Assembly (NCBI RefSeq): GCF_000018045.1
Contig: NC_009792.1
Location: forward strand, 434,001 to 498,000
Direction of reading: 5' to 3'
Source of the DNA: Citrobacter koseri ATCC BAA-895
GTDB lineage: Bacteria > Pseudomonadota > Gammaproteobacteria > Enterobacterales > Enterobacteriaceae
DNA length: 64,000 bases
The position numbers and the translations under genes were made by a program. The notes beneath the pieces were generated by a model. The model was given only the letters and a program-made list of their open reading frames with translations. It was not told the origin of the DNA and did not search any database. Below, piece by piece: positions 17,491 to 25,725 of this stretch; position 1 is the stretch's first letter; each line of letters begins with the position of its first letter.

Positions 17491-18405
17491 ATGAGCTGGA
17501 TTGAACGAATTAAAAGCAACATTACTCCCACCCGCAAGGCAAGCATTCCTGAAGGGGTGTGGACCAAGTGTGATAGCTGCGGTCAGGTTTTATACCGTGC
17601 TGAGCTGGAACGTAATCTTGAGGTCTGTCCGAAGTGTGACCATCATATGCGCATGTCGGCGCGCAATCGCCTGCATAGCCTGTTAGATGAAGGAAGCCTT
17701 GTGGAACTGGGCAGCGAACTTGAGCCGAAAGATGTGCTGAAGTTCCGCGACTCCAAGAAGTATAAAGATCGTCTGGCTTCCGCGCAGAAGGAAACCGGCG
17801 AGAAAGACGCGCTGGTGGTGATGAAAGGTACGCTCCACGACATGCCGATTGTCGCGGCGGCGTTTGAGTTCTCCTTTATGGGCGGTTCTATGGGGTCTGT
17901 GGTCGGCGCGCGTTTTGTCCGTGCCGTTGAGCAGGCGCTGGAAGATAACTGCCCGCTGATCTGCTTCTCCGCTTCCGGCGGCGCGCGTATGCAGGAAGCG
18001 CTGATGTCGCTGATGCAGATGGCGAAAACCTCCGCTGCGCTGGCGAAAATGCAGGAGCGTGGTCTGCCGTATATCTCCGTGTTGACCGATCCGACAATGG
18101 GCGGCGTTTCCGCAAGTTTTGCGATGCTCGGCGATCTCAACATTGCAGAACCGAAAGCGTTAATCGGTTTTGCGGGCCCGCGTGTTATTGAACAAACCGT
18201 ACGTGAGAAACTGCCGCCGGGATTCCAGCGCAGTGAGTTTCTGATTGAAAAAGGCGCTATCGATATGATCGTCCGCCGCCCGGAAATGCGCCTGAAACTG
18301 GCAAGCGTTCTGGCGAAGCTGATGAATCTTCCGGCGCCGAACCCGGATGCGCCGCGCGAAGGCGAGGTGGTGCCGCCGGTACCCGATCAGGAACCCGAGG
18401 CCTGA
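17491..18405 (+). CDS. accD: Acetyl-CoA carboxylase carboxyltransferase subunit beta
   Basis: A 304-residue protein that pairs with AccA to transfer carboxyl from biotinylated AccB to acetyl-CoA, making malonyl-CoA. An N-terminal zinc ribbon has Cys27, Cys30, Cys46 and Cys49 (CDSC...CPKC); a crotonase-fold carboxyltransferase domain follows, with FMGGSMGSVVGARF and SASGGARMQEALMSLMQM. The 152-bp gap from dedA is long enough for its own promoter. An intrinsic terminator follows. Confidence 0.98.
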   Translation: MSWIERIKSNITPTRKASIPEGVWTKCDSCGQVLYRAELERNLEVCPKCDHHMRMSARNRLHSLLDEGSLVELGSELEPKDVLKFRDSKKYKDRLASAQKETGEKDALVVMKGTLHDMPIVAAAFEFSFMGGSMGSVVGARFVRAVEQALEDNCPLICFSASGGARMQEALMSLMQMAKTSAALAKMQERGLPYISVLTDPTMGGVSASFAMLGDLNIAEPKALIGFAGPRVIEQTVREKLPPGFQRSEFLIEKGAIDMIVRRPEMRLKLASVLAKLMNLPAPNPDAPREGEVVPPVPDQEPEA

Positions 18406-18413
18406 TAGCTGAT

Positions 18414-18449
18414 AAGGGCAGGGCCACTGGCGCTGCCCTTTTGCTTTTC
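18414..18449 (+). terminator. Intrinsic terminator after accD
   Basis: AAGGGCAG (18414-18421) pairs with CTGCCCTT (18433-18440) around an 11-base loop, followed by TTGCTTTTC. Read-through to folC is possible since the T tract is interrupted. Confidence 0.75.
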
Positions 18450-18474
18450 TCAACGTAACGAATTTACAGGCATC

Positions 18475-19743
18475 ATGGACAATAAACGCATTCCCCAAGC
18501 CGCGTCGCCCCTGGCAGCGTGGCTTTCTTATCTGGAAAACCTGCACAGTAAAACTATCGATTTGGGCCTGGAACGCGTAAGTCGGGTTGCGGCGCGTCTG
18601 GGTGTGCTGAAACCCGCGCCGTTTGTCTTTACGGTGGCGGGTACTAACGGTAAAGGAACAACCTGCCGCACGCTGGAGTCTGTGCTGACGGCGGCGGGCT
18701 ATAAAGTGGGCGTCTACAGTTCTCCGCATCTGGTGCGCTATACCGAGCGCGTTCGCGTGCAGGGAAACGAGTTGCCGGAGTCTGCTCATACCGCCTCGTT
18801 CGCCGAGATTGAGGCCGCGCGCGAAGACATTTCTCTGACCTACTTTGAATACGGCACGCTGTCGGCGCTGTGGCTGTTTAAGCAGGCTCAGCTTGACGTG
18901 GTGATTCTGGAAGTCGGGCTGGGCGGACGTCTGGACGCGACCAATATTGTTGATGCGGATGTTGCGGTAGTGACCAGCATTGCGCTGGATCATACCGACT
19001 GGCTGGGGCCGGACCGCGAAAGTATCGGGCGTGAGAAGGCGGGGATCTTCCGGGCGGAAAAACCGGCTATCGTCGGCGAACCGGAAATGCCGTATACCAT
19101 CGCCGATGTGGCGCAGGAAACCGGGGCGCAGTTACAGCGTCGCGGCGTGGACTGGCATTATGATGTGACGGGCGACGGCTGGTCGTTTACGGACGGCGAA
19201 GGTACGCTGGCGAATCTTCCGCTACCGCAGGTGCCTCAGCCTAACGCCGCCACCGCGCTGGCGGCACTGCGCGCCAGCGGGCTGAACATCAGCGAGCAGG
19301 CGATTCGTGACGGCATTGCCCGGGCGATTTTGCCCGGTCGTTTCCAGATAGTGAGCGAATCGCCACGGGTGATTCTGGATGTCGCACATAATCCCCATGC
19401 TGCGGAATATCTGACAGAGCGCCTGAAAATGTTGCCGAAAAACGGGCGTATACTTGCCGTTATCGGTATGCTACATGATAAAGATATCGCAGGGACGTTA
19501 GCCTGGCTGAAAAGCGTGGTCGACGACTGGTATTGCGCGCCGCTGGAAGGGCCGCGCGGCGCGACGGCGGAGCAATTGCTGGAACATCTGGGCAAAGGCA
19601 CTGTCTATGACAGTGTCGCGCTGGCGTGGCATGCAGCGCTGGCAGAGGCGAAACCAGAAGATACCGTGCTGGTGTGTGGATCATTTCATACGGTTGCACA
19701 TGTCATGGAAGTGATGGACGCGGGGAGAAGCGGTGGCGAGTAA
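18475..19743 (+). CDS. folC: Bifunctional dihydrofolate synthase / folylpolyglutamate synthase
   Basis: A 422-residue Mur-ligase-type ATP-dependent enzyme. The P-loop VAGTNGKGTT lies at residues 54-63, EVGLGGRLDATN near 141-152 and DVAHNPHA in the C-terminal domain. It adds L-glutamate to dihydropteroate and then extends the glutamate tail of folates. Start ATG at 18475. Its last 11 bases overlap the dedD GTG start, so the two are probably translationally coupled. Confidence 0.97.
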   Translation: MDNKRIPQAASPLAAWLSYLENLHSKTIDLGLERVSRVAARLGVLKPAPFVFTVAGTNGKGTTCRTLESVLTAAGYKVGVYSSPHLVRYTERVRVQGNELPESAHTASFAEIEAAREDISLTYFEYGTLSALWLFKQAQLDVVILEVGLGGRLDATNIVDADVAVVTSIALDHTDWLGPDRESIGREKAGIFRAEKPAIVGEPEMPYTIADVAQETGAQLQRRGVDWHYDVTGDGWSFTDGEGTLANLPLPQVPQPNAATALAALRASGLNISEQAIRDGIARAILPGRFQIVSESPRVILDVAHNPHAAEYLTERLKMLPKNGRILAVIGMLHDKDIAGTLAWLKSVVDDWYCAPLEGPRGATAEQLLEHLGKGTVYDSVALAWHAALAEAKPEDTVLVCGSFHTVAHVMEVMDAGRSGGE

Positions 19744-20416
19744 GTTTCAGAATCGTTTAGTTGGCACAATCGTGCTGGTCGCTCTCGGGGTGATTGTGCT
19801 TCCCGGGTTGCTCGACGGGCAGAAAAAACACTATCAGGATGAGTTTGCGGCGATCCCGCTGGTGCCAAAGCCTGGCGATCGCGATGAGCCTGATATGATG
19901 CCAGCCGCAACACAGGCGTTGCCGACCCAGCCGCCTGAAGGCGCTGCTGAGGAGGTGCGTGCCGGAGATGCGGCAGCGCCGTCTCTGGACCCTTCCCGTT
20001 TTGCTGCGGAAAACAACGCCAGTTTCGATCCTGTCCCCGCACCTGTTGAGCCGCCGAAACCTAAACCGGTTGAAAAGCCGAAACCACAGCCGAAGCCGCA
20101 GCAACCGGTAGCGGCAACGCCGACACCGGCGCCTGAGCCGAAACCTGCTGCTGAAGAAAAACCCGCGCCAACGGGTAAAGCGTACGTTGTGCAGTTGGGG
20201 GCGTTGAAAAATGCCGATAAGGTCAATGAGATAGTGGGTAAACTTCGTGGCGCGGGCTTCCGGGTATATACTTCTCCGTCAACGCCGGTACAGGGTAAAA
20301 TAACCCGTATCCTCGTCGGGCCTGACGCCTCAAGAGATAAGCTGAAAAATTCTCTTGGCGAGTTACAGCAGATCTCCGGTTTGAGTGGCGTGGTGATGGG
20401 TTACAGCCCGAACTAA
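19733..20416 (+). CDS. dedD: Cell division SPOR-domain protein DedD
   Basis: A 227-residue protein with an N-terminal membrane anchor (residues 9-27, VGTIVLVALGVIVLPGLLD), a long Pro/Lys-rich periplasmic linker (about residues 80-140, with PKPKP and PKPQP repeats), and a C-terminal SPOR domain (about 148-225, beginning AYVVQLGALKNADK). SPOR domains bind denuded glycan strands at the division septum; DedD helps septal peptidoglycan synthesis. It starts with GTG inside folC. The linker is where length differs from the 220-residue E. coli protein I recall. Confidence 0.95.
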   Translation: MASKFQNRLVGTIVLVALGVIVLPGLLDGQKKHYQDEFAAIPLVPKPGDRDEPDMMPAATQALPTQPPEGAAEEVRAGDAAAPSLDPSRFAAENNASFDPVPAPVEPPKPKPVEKPKPQPKPQQPVAATPTPAPEPKPAAEEKPAPTGKAYVVQLGALKNADKVNEIVGKLRGAGFRVYTSPSTPVQGKITRILVGPDASRDKLKNSLGELQQISGLSGVVMGYSPN

Positions 20417-20426
20417 GCCACCGCTG

Positions 20427-20580
20427 CCTGATGGCGACGCTGCGCGTCTTATCAGGCCTACGATGTACTGTTTTCCAGGCCGGATAAGGTGCTTGCCCGC
20501 CATCCGCGCGGAGTTCAGCCAGGCCTACGGTGTACTGTTTTGTAGGCCGGATAAGGTGCTTGCACCGCCATCCGGCAATG
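20427..20580. repeat. BIME with a duplicated unit between dedD and cvpA
   Basis: A REP palindrome at 20427-20458 is followed by two closely similar ~52-bp units at 20455-20506 and 20522-20574 (67-bp period), each reading GGCCTACGRTGTACTGTTTT then a GGCCGGATAAGGTGCTTGC arm. The first copy lacks part of the closing REP arm. The remaining part of the 314-bp gap to cvpA holds the PurR site and promoter. Confidence 0.88.
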
Positions 20581-20658
20581 CCCGAAGAGGCAAAAAGTTT
20601 GATGGCGTTGAATATTTTTTCAGCGCCATTTTTATTTACGCGCGGGAAGGAAATCCCT

Positions 20659-20687
20659 ACGCAAACGTTTTCTTTTTCTGTTAGAAT
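20659..20687 (+). promoter_or_regulatory. PurR operator and -10 element of cvpA-purF
   Basis: ACGCAAACGTTTTCTT at 20659-20674 is a full match to the PurR consensus. TAGAAT at 20682-20687 is a good -10; a 17-bp spacer puts the -35 inside the operator, so PurR with hypoxanthine or guanine would block polymerase. This is the classic purF operator of enteric bacteria. Confidence 0.9.
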
Positions 20688-20730
20688 GCGCCCCGAACAG
20701 GACGACAGGGCGTAAAATCGTGGGACACAT

Positions 20731-21219
20731 ATGGTCTGGATTGATTACGCCATTATCGCGGTGATTGGTTTTTCCTGTCTGGTTAGCCTGATCCGTGGCT
20801 TTGTTCGTGAAGCGTTATCGTTGGTGACATGGGGTTGTGCTTTCTTTGTCGCCAGCCATTACTACACTTACCTGTCTGTCTGGTTTACGGGCTTTGAAGA
20901 CGAACTGGTTCGAAATGGGATTGCTATCGCGATACTGTTTATCGCGACGCTTATCGTCGGCGCTATCGTGAACTTTGTGATAGGTCAGCTGGTGGAGAAA
21001 ACCGGCCTGTCGGGTACTGACAGGGTGTTGGGGATCTGTTTTGGCGCGCTGCGAGGAGCGTTAATCGTCGCCGCCATTCTGTTCTTTCTCGATACGTTTA
21101 CCGGCCTGTCGAAAAGCGAAGACTGGAGCAAGTCGCAGCTTATCCCGCAGTTCAGTTTCATCATCAGATGGTTCTTTGACTATCTGCAAAGCTCGTCAAG
21201 TTTCTTGCCCAGAACGTAA
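20731..21219 (+). CDS. cvpA: Membrane protein CvpA
   Basis: A 162-residue inner membrane protein with about four hydrophobic segments, matching E. coli CvpA, needed for colicin V production and later linked to bile salt resistance. Conserved features include the N-terminal DYAIIAVIGFSCLVSLIRGF segment and GTDRVLGICFGALRGAL. Its molecular activity is not settled. It is the first gene of the PurR-regulated cvpA-purF-ubiX transcript; purF follows after 35 bp. Confidence 0.95.
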   Translation: MVWIDYAIIAVIGFSCLVSLIRGFVREALSLVTWGCAFFVASHYYTYLSVWFTGFEDELVRNGIAIAILFIATLIVGAIVNFVIGQLVEKTGLSGTDRVLGICFGALRGALIVAAILFFLDTFTGLSKSEDWSKSQLIPQFSFIIRWFFDYLQSSSSFLPRT

Positions 21220-21254
21220 CGGTTCTGAGATGTGGCTTAACGAGGAAAAGACGT

Positions 21255-22772
21255 ATGTGCGGTATTGTCGGTATCGCCGGTGTTATGCCGGTAAACCAGT
21301 CGATTTATGACGCGTTAACGGTGCTCCAGCATCGTGGTCAGGATGCCGCTGGCATCATCACCATTGATGCCAACAACTGCTTCCGCTTGCGTAAGGCAAA
21401 CGGACTGGTGAGCGATGTTTTTGAAGCTCGCCATATGCAGCGTATGCAGGGCAATATGGGCATCGGGCATGTGCGTTACCCAACGGCTGGCAGCTCCAGC
21501 GCCTCCGAAGCTCAACCTTTTTACGTCAACTCGCCGTATGGCATCACGCTTGCTCATAACGGCAACCTGACCAACGCGCATGAGCTGCGTAAAAAGCTGT
21601 TTGAAGAAAAACGTCGTCACATTAACACCACGTCAGATTCTGAAATCCTGCTCAATATTTTTGCCAGCGAGCTGGATAACTTCCGTCATTACCCGCTGGA
21701 AGCCGATAACATTTTTGCCGCCATTGCCGCGACCAACCGCCAGATTCGCGGCGCGTATGCCTGTGTGGCGATGATTATCGGGCACGGTATGGTGGCTTTC
21801 CGCGATCCGAACGGCATCCGCCCGCTGGTGCTGGGCAAACGCGACATTGGCGATGGCCGCACTGAATATATGGTTGCGTCCGAAAGCGTGGCGCTTGATA
21901 CGCTGGGCTTCGAATTCCTGCGCGATGTGGCGCCGGGCGAAGCGGTGTACATCACCGAAAAAGGCCAGTTGTTTACCCGCCAGTGCGCGGATAACCCGGT
22001 CAGCAATCCGTGCCTGTTCGAATACGTCTACTTTGCGCGCCCGGACTCGTTCATCGATAAAATTTCCGTCTACAGCGCCCGCGTGAATATGGGGACGAAG
22101 CTGGGCGAAAAAATTGCCCGTGAATGGGAAGATCTGGATATCGACGTGGTGATCCCGATTCCAGAAACCTCCTGCGATATCGCGCTGGAAATCGCCCGCA
22201 TTCTGGGTAAACCGTACCGCCAGGGCTTTGTGAAAAACCGCTACGTTGGCCGGACGTTTATCATGCCGGGCCAGCAGTTGCGCCGTAAGTCCGTGCGTCG
22301 CAAGCTGAACGCCAACCGCGCTGAATTCCGCGATAAGAACGTCCTGCTGGTGGATGACTCCATCGTGCGCGGCACCACCTCTGAACAGATTATTGAGATG
22401 GCCCGTGAAGCAGGCGCGAAGAAGGTCTATCTGGCTTCTGCGGCGCCGGAAATTCGCTTCCCGAACGTTTACGGTATCGATATGCCAACGGCAAATGAGC
22501 TGATTGCTCACGGTCGTGAAGTGGATGAAATTCGCCAGATCATCGGCGCTGATGGGCTTATCTTCCAGGATCTGGACGATTTGATTGAAGCTGTTCGCGC
22601 TGAGAACCCGGATATTCAGCAGTTTGAATGTTCGGTCTTTAACGGCGTGTATGTCACAAAAGACGTTGACCAGCAGTATCTCGACTATCTGGATTCCCTG
22701 CGTAATGATGACGTCAAAGCGATGCAGCGTCAGAACGAAGTGGAAAACCTGGAAATGCATAACGAAGGTTAA
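21255..22772 (+). CDS. purF: Amidophosphoribosyltransferase
   Basis: A 505-residue enzyme making 5-phosphoribosylamine from PRPP and glutamine, the first committed step of purine synthesis. Cys2 (Cys1 after Met removal) in MCGIVG is the glutaminase nucleophile. The PRPP-binding motif VLLVDDSIVRGTTS lies at residues 363-376. Length equals the E. coli enzyme. Expression is controlled at the PurR site upstream of cvpA. Confidence 0.98.
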   Translation: MCGIVGIAGVMPVNQSIYDALTVLQHRGQDAAGIITIDANNCFRLRKANGLVSDVFEARHMQRMQGNMGIGHVRYPTAGSSSASEAQPFYVNSPYGITLAHNGNLTNAHELRKKLFEEKRRHINTTSDSEILLNIFASELDNFRHYPLEADNIFAAIAATNRQIRGAYACVAMIIGHGMVAFRDPNGIRPLVLGKRDIGDGRTEYMVASESVALDTLGFEFLRDVAPGEAVYITEKGQLFTRQCADNPVSNPCLFEYVYFARPDSFIDKISVYSARVNMGTKLGEKIAREWEDLDIDVVIPIPETSCDIALEIARILGKPYRQGFVKNRYVGRTFIMPGQQLRRKSVRRKLNANRAEFRDKNVLLVDDSIVRGTTSEQIIEMAREAGAKKVYLASAAPEIRFPNVYGIDMPTANELIAHGREVDEIRQIIGADGLIFQDLDDLIEAVRAENPDIQQFECSVFNGVYVTKDVDQQYLDYLDSLRNDDVKAMQRQNEVENLEMHNEG

Positions 22773-22784
22773 TCTCTCCTCCCG

Positions 22785-22811
22785 GCAAGGGTGCGCAATC
22801 CGCGCCCTTGC
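22785..22811 (+). other. Intercistronic hairpin between purF and ubiX
   Basis: GCAAGGG (22785-22791) pairs with CCCTTGC (22805-22811), with inner GCG/CGC pairs. No T tract follows, so it looks like a 3'-end stabiliser or processing site rather than a strong terminator. Confidence 0.6.
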
Positions 22812-22869
22812 TTGCAACGCCCCGTAAAATCCTGCAAAGTCAGCCCAGACGCAAGAAAGGGCAAAAATC

Positions 22870-23439
22870 ATGAAACGACTCATTGTAGGGATTAGCGGCG
22901 CCAGCGGCGCGATTTATGGCGTGCGCTTGTTGCAGGTTCTGCGTGACGTGGCGGATGTGGAGACCCACCTGGTGATGAGTCCGGCTGCGCGTCAGACGCT
23001 TGCGCTGGAAACCGAATTTTCCTTGCGGGAGGTGCAGGCTCTGGCCGATGTCACCCATGATGCGCGCGATATTGCCGCCAGTATCTCTTCTGGTTCCTTT
23101 CAGACGGCGGGGATGGTGATTTTACCGTGCTCGATCAAAACGCTCTCCGGTATTGTACACAGCTATACTGACGGACTTCTCACCCGTGCGGCGGATGTTG
23201 TCCTGAAAGAACGCCGCCCGCTGGTGTTGTGCGTGCGGGAAACGCCGCTGCATTTAGGACACCTGCGCCTCATGACTCAGGCGGCTGAAATTGGCGCCGT
23301 TATTATGCCACCGGTTCCCGCGTTTTATCATTGCCCGCAAACGCTGGATGATGTGATTAATCAGACGGTTAATCGTGTTCTGGATCAGTTTGATATCACG
23401 TTGCCGCACGATCTTTTCACCCGTTGGCAGGGCGCATAA
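22870..23439 (+). CDS. ubiX: Flavin prenyltransferase UbiX
   Basis: A 189-residue flavoprotein that attaches dimethylallyl from dimethylallyl phosphate to reduced FMN, making the prenylated flavin used by the decarboxylase UbiD in ubiquinone synthesis. The N-terminal GISGASGAIYGVRLL is the FMN-binding motif, and LPCSIKTLSGI and RPLVLCVRETPLH are family signatures. It sits 97 bp after purF, and an intrinsic terminator follows the stop. Confidence 0.96.
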   Translation: MKRLIVGISGASGAIYGVRLLQVLRDVADVETHLVMSPAARQTLALETEFSLREVQALADVTHDARDIAASISSGSFQTAGMVILPCSIKTLSGIVHSYTDGLLTRAADVVLKERRPLVLCVRETPLHLGHLRLMTQAAEIGAVIMPPVPAFYHCPQTLDDVINQTVNRVLDQFDITLPHDLFTRWQGA

Positions 23440-23468
23440 CGCTGCCCGTTCACAGTGCGTTTTTGCAC

Positions 23469-23495
23469 AAATTGCCCTGTTTCAGGGCAATTTTG
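23469..23495 (+). terminator. Intrinsic terminator after ubiX
   Basis: AAATTGCCCTG (23469-23479), loop TTT, CAGGGCAATTT (23483-23493): an 11-bp perfect stem whose A/T ends provide the T tract. It ends the cvpA-purF-ubiX transcript. Confidence 0.85.
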
Positions 23496-23644
23496 TAACC
23501 GCGATCATATCCTCAACATTTAATTCGCTAAAAGCGACCGAAACGCTGCGGTTCAACCGTCATACCTGCTATCTTCAACATCAGGACAATATTGCAACGT
23601 TTTATTAACATATTTAACGTCAAATAGGGACGCCGACGTGAAAA

Positions 23645-23660
23645 TGGCATAAGACCTGCA
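23645..23660 (+). promoter_or_regulatory. Sigma-54 promoter of argT
   Basis: TGGCATAAGACCTGCA keeps the invariant GG at -24 and GC at -12 with the right spacing; only one consensus position at -12 differs (C for T). The start would lie near 23671. Nitrogen control of argT in Salmonella is known. I see no clear NtrC dyad in the 200 bp upstream. Confidence 0.8.
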
Positions 23661-23727
23661 TGAAAAAGTCTGCAAACACACAACACAATGCAAAACATAA
23701 TAAAATTACGCCACTTGAGGGTTATGT

Positions 23728-24510
23728 ATGAAGAAGACAGTTCTCGCTTTGTCTTTGCTGGTAGGACTTTCCGCAACGGCGGCCAGCTACGCAGCGCTAC
23801 CGCAGACGGTTCGTATTGGTACAGACGCGACATATGCGCCTTTCTCATCGAAAGATGCCAAAGGGGATTTTGTCGGTTTTGATATCGATCTGGGCAATGA
23901 GATGTGCAAGCGTATGCAGATCAAATGCACCTGGGTCGGTAGCGATTTTGACGCGCTGATTCCTTCCCTGAAAGCGAAGAAAATCGATGCCATCATTTCA
24001 TCGCTCTCCATTACCGAGAAACGCCAGCAGGAGATTGCCTTCTCCGACAAACTGTATGCCGCCGACTCGCGCCTGATTGCCGCGAAAGGCTCATCTGTCC
24101 AGCCGACGATTGACTCGCTGAAGGGCAAGCACGTTGGCGTACTGCAAGGCTCCACTCAGGAAGCCTATGCGAATGATAACTGGCGCAGCAAAGGCGTGGA
24201 TGTTGTGGCCTACGCGAACCAGGATCTCATCTATTCCGACCTGACGGCGGGCCGTCTTGATGCTGCATTGCAGGATGAAGTTGCGGCCAGCGAAGGGTTC
24301 CTCAAACAGCCTGCGGGCAAGGACTATGCGTTTGCCGGTCCTTCCGTGAAAGATAAAAAGTACTTTGGCGACGGCACCGGGGTTGGCTTGCGTAAAGACG
24401 ATACCGAGCTGAAAGCGGCGTTTGATAAAGCGCTGAGCGATCTGCGTGCTGACGGCACCTACGACAAGATGGCGAAAAAGTACTTTGACTTTAACGTCTA
24501 CGGCGACTGA
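23728..24510 (+). CDS. argT: Lysine/arginine/ornithine-binding periplasmic protein
   Basis: A 260-residue solute-binding protein with a 22-residue signal peptide (cleavage after SYA) and the type II periplasmic binding fold typical of the family (RIGTDATYAPF, GFDIDLGNEMCKRM, SLKGKHVGVLQGST). LAO protein delivers lysine, arginine and ornithine to the HisQMP membrane complex encoded downstream. It is a close paralogue of HisJ and lies directly before it, so the pair is a tandem duplication. Several positions differ from the S. Typhimurium protein I remember (for example D-F-V for E-F-I near residue 48). Transcribed from its own sigma-54 promoter. Confidence 0.97.
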   Translation: MKKTVLALSLLVGLSATAASYAALPQTVRIGTDATYAPFSSKDAKGDFVGFDIDLGNEMCKRMQIKCTWVGSDFDALIPSLKAKKIDAIISSLSITEKRQQEIAFSDKLYAADSRLIAAKGSSVQPTIDSLKGKHVGVLQGSTQEAYANDNWRSKGVDVVAYANQDLIYSDLTAGRLDAALQDEVAASEGFLKQPAGKDYAFAGPSVKDKKYFGDGTGVGLRKDDTELKAAFDKALSDLRADGTYDKMAKKYFDFNVYGD

Positions 24511-24532
24511 CAGGTTGCTGCGGGGAGTGTTG

Positions 24533-24591
24533 CGCACCGTTTTGGTTAACCATCACGGTGCGTGATGAGAGATTTGCACCATCATGGTGCG
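24533..24591. promoter_or_regulatory. Cluster of NtrC-type sites upstream of hisJ
   Basis: TGCACC-ATCAT-GGTGCG (24575-24591) is close to the NtrC consensus TGCACC-N5-GGTGCA. Two weaker, overlapping dyads precede it: TTAACC-ATCAC-GGTGCG (24546-24562) and CGCACC-GTTTT-GGTTAA (24533-24549). The strong site is about 110 bp upstream of the sigma-54 element of hisJ, a usual distance for an NtrC enhancer. Confidence 0.78.
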
Positions 24592-24692
24592 TTTGTCGCT
24601 GTCAAAATGAGCATGAATGCATACTTAAGCGCTTTTCATGCAAAATAAACCGGCTGACAGGGTAGAATGCTTTGCCTTGTCGGCCCGATTAA

Positions 24693-24708
24693 TGGCACGA
24701 TAACTGCA
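24693..24708 (+). promoter_or_regulatory. Sigma-54 promoter of hisJ (dhuA region)
   Basis: TGGCACGATAACTGCA matches the sigma-54 consensus TGGCACG-N4-TTGCA at all but one position. This is the nitrogen-regulated promoter of the histidine transport operon, known from dhuA mutants in Salmonella. Confidence 0.88.
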
Positions 24709-24757
24709 CCTGGTCCTGTAAAGATCCCCTATAAAAGACAGTCTGTTGAGGATAGTT

Positions 24758-25540
24758 ATGAAAAAACTGGTGTTGTCTCTTTCTCTGGTCCTGGCTTTCT
24801 CCAGTGCTACCGCAGCATTTGCAGCCATTCCGCAAAAAGTTCGTATCGGTACCGATCCGACTTATGCCCCTTTTGAATCGAAAAATGCACAGGGTGAATT
24901 GGTCGGTTTTGATATCGATCTGGCCAAAGAGCTGTGCAAACGCATTAATACACAATGTACCTTCGTGGAAAACCCGCTGGATGCGCTGATCCCGTCGTTA
25001 AAAGCGAAGAAAATCGATGCCATCATGTCCTCGCTTTCCATCACCGAAAAGCGTCAGCAGGAAATCGCGTTTACCGACAAGTTCTATGCAGCAGACTCTC
25101 GCCTGGTCGTCGCCAAAGATTCTGATATCCAGCCGACCGTTGAGTCCCTGAAAGGCAAGCGTGTTGGCGTATTGCAGGGCACTACGCAGGAAACGTTTGG
25201 TAATGAGCACTGGGCGCCGAAAGGCATTGAAATCGTCTCTTACCAGGGTCAGGACAATATCTATTCCGACCTGACGGCAGGGCGTATCGATGCCGCTTTC
25301 CAGGATGAAGTCGCAGCCAGCGAAGGCTTCCTGAAGCAGCCTGTAGGCAAAGATTACAAATTCGGCGGCCCGTCAGTGAAAGACGAGAAACTGTTCGGTG
25401 TGGGTACGGGTATGGGGCTGCGCAAAGAGGATAACGAACTGCGCGAAGCCCTGAACAAAGCATTTGCGGAAATGCGTGCTGACGGTACTTACGAGAAGCT
25501 GGCGAAAAAGTACTTTGATTTTGATGTTTACGGCGGTTAA
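24758..25540 (+). CDS. hisJ: Histidine-binding periplasmic protein HisJ
   Basis: A 260-residue binding protein with a 22-residue signal peptide (cleavage after AFA) and the same fold as ArgT. It binds L-histidine with high affinity and feeds HisQMP. The frame is open four codons further upstream (24746), but ATG 24758 follows GAGGAT at correct spacing and gives the family N-terminus MKKLVLSLSL. The mature sequence is nearly identical to the E. coli/Salmonella proteins. A REP element separates it from hisQ, which is the textbook case for keeping the binding protein more abundant than the membrane subunits. Confidence 0.98.
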   Translation: MKKLVLSLSLVLAFSSATAAFAAIPQKVRIGTDPTYAPFESKNAQGELVGFDIDLAKELCKRINTQCTFVENPLDALIPSLKAKKIDAIMSSLSITEKRQQEIAFTDKFYAADSRLVVAKDSDIQPTVESLKGKRVGVLQGTTQETFGNEHWAPKGIEIVSYQGQDNIYSDLTAGRIDAAFQDEVAASEGFLKQPVGKDYKFGGPSVKDEKLFGVGTGMGLRKEDNELREALNKAFAEMRADGTYEKLAKKYFDFDVYGG

Positions 25541-25588
25541 TCGCCGCTGGTGCAGATAACGCCCGCAGATTTTTGACGCGCTGATTTT

Positions 25589-25668
25589 ATGCCTGATGGC
25601 GCTGCGCTTATCAGTCCTACAGAGATTTTGTAGGTCGGATAAGGCAAAGCCGCCATCCGGCATTTAAC
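25589..25668. repeat. REP pair between hisJ and hisQ
   Basis: GCCTGATGGCGCTGCGCTTA plus its complement arm, then GTAGGTCGGATAAGGC closing with GCCGCCATCCGGC: two REP units in inverted orientation inside the operon. Such a REP at hisJ-hisQ was among the first described and lowers downstream expression. Confidence 0.92.
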
Positions 25669-25725
25669 GGCTCGACTGAGATCAAAAGAGGCGTCTTACT
25701 CACCACACACGACAGGACAGGCAGC

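Noticed and set aside
20463..20715. Two open frames (73 and 61 codons) over the dedD-cvpA gap
   Set aside because: They read through REP arms, the PurR operator and the promoter; repeated YCFPGRIR/YCFVGRIR text comes from the duplicated REP unit.
21633..22883. 416-codon minus-strand frame over purF
   Set aside because: Long only because of codon bias of purF on the other strand.
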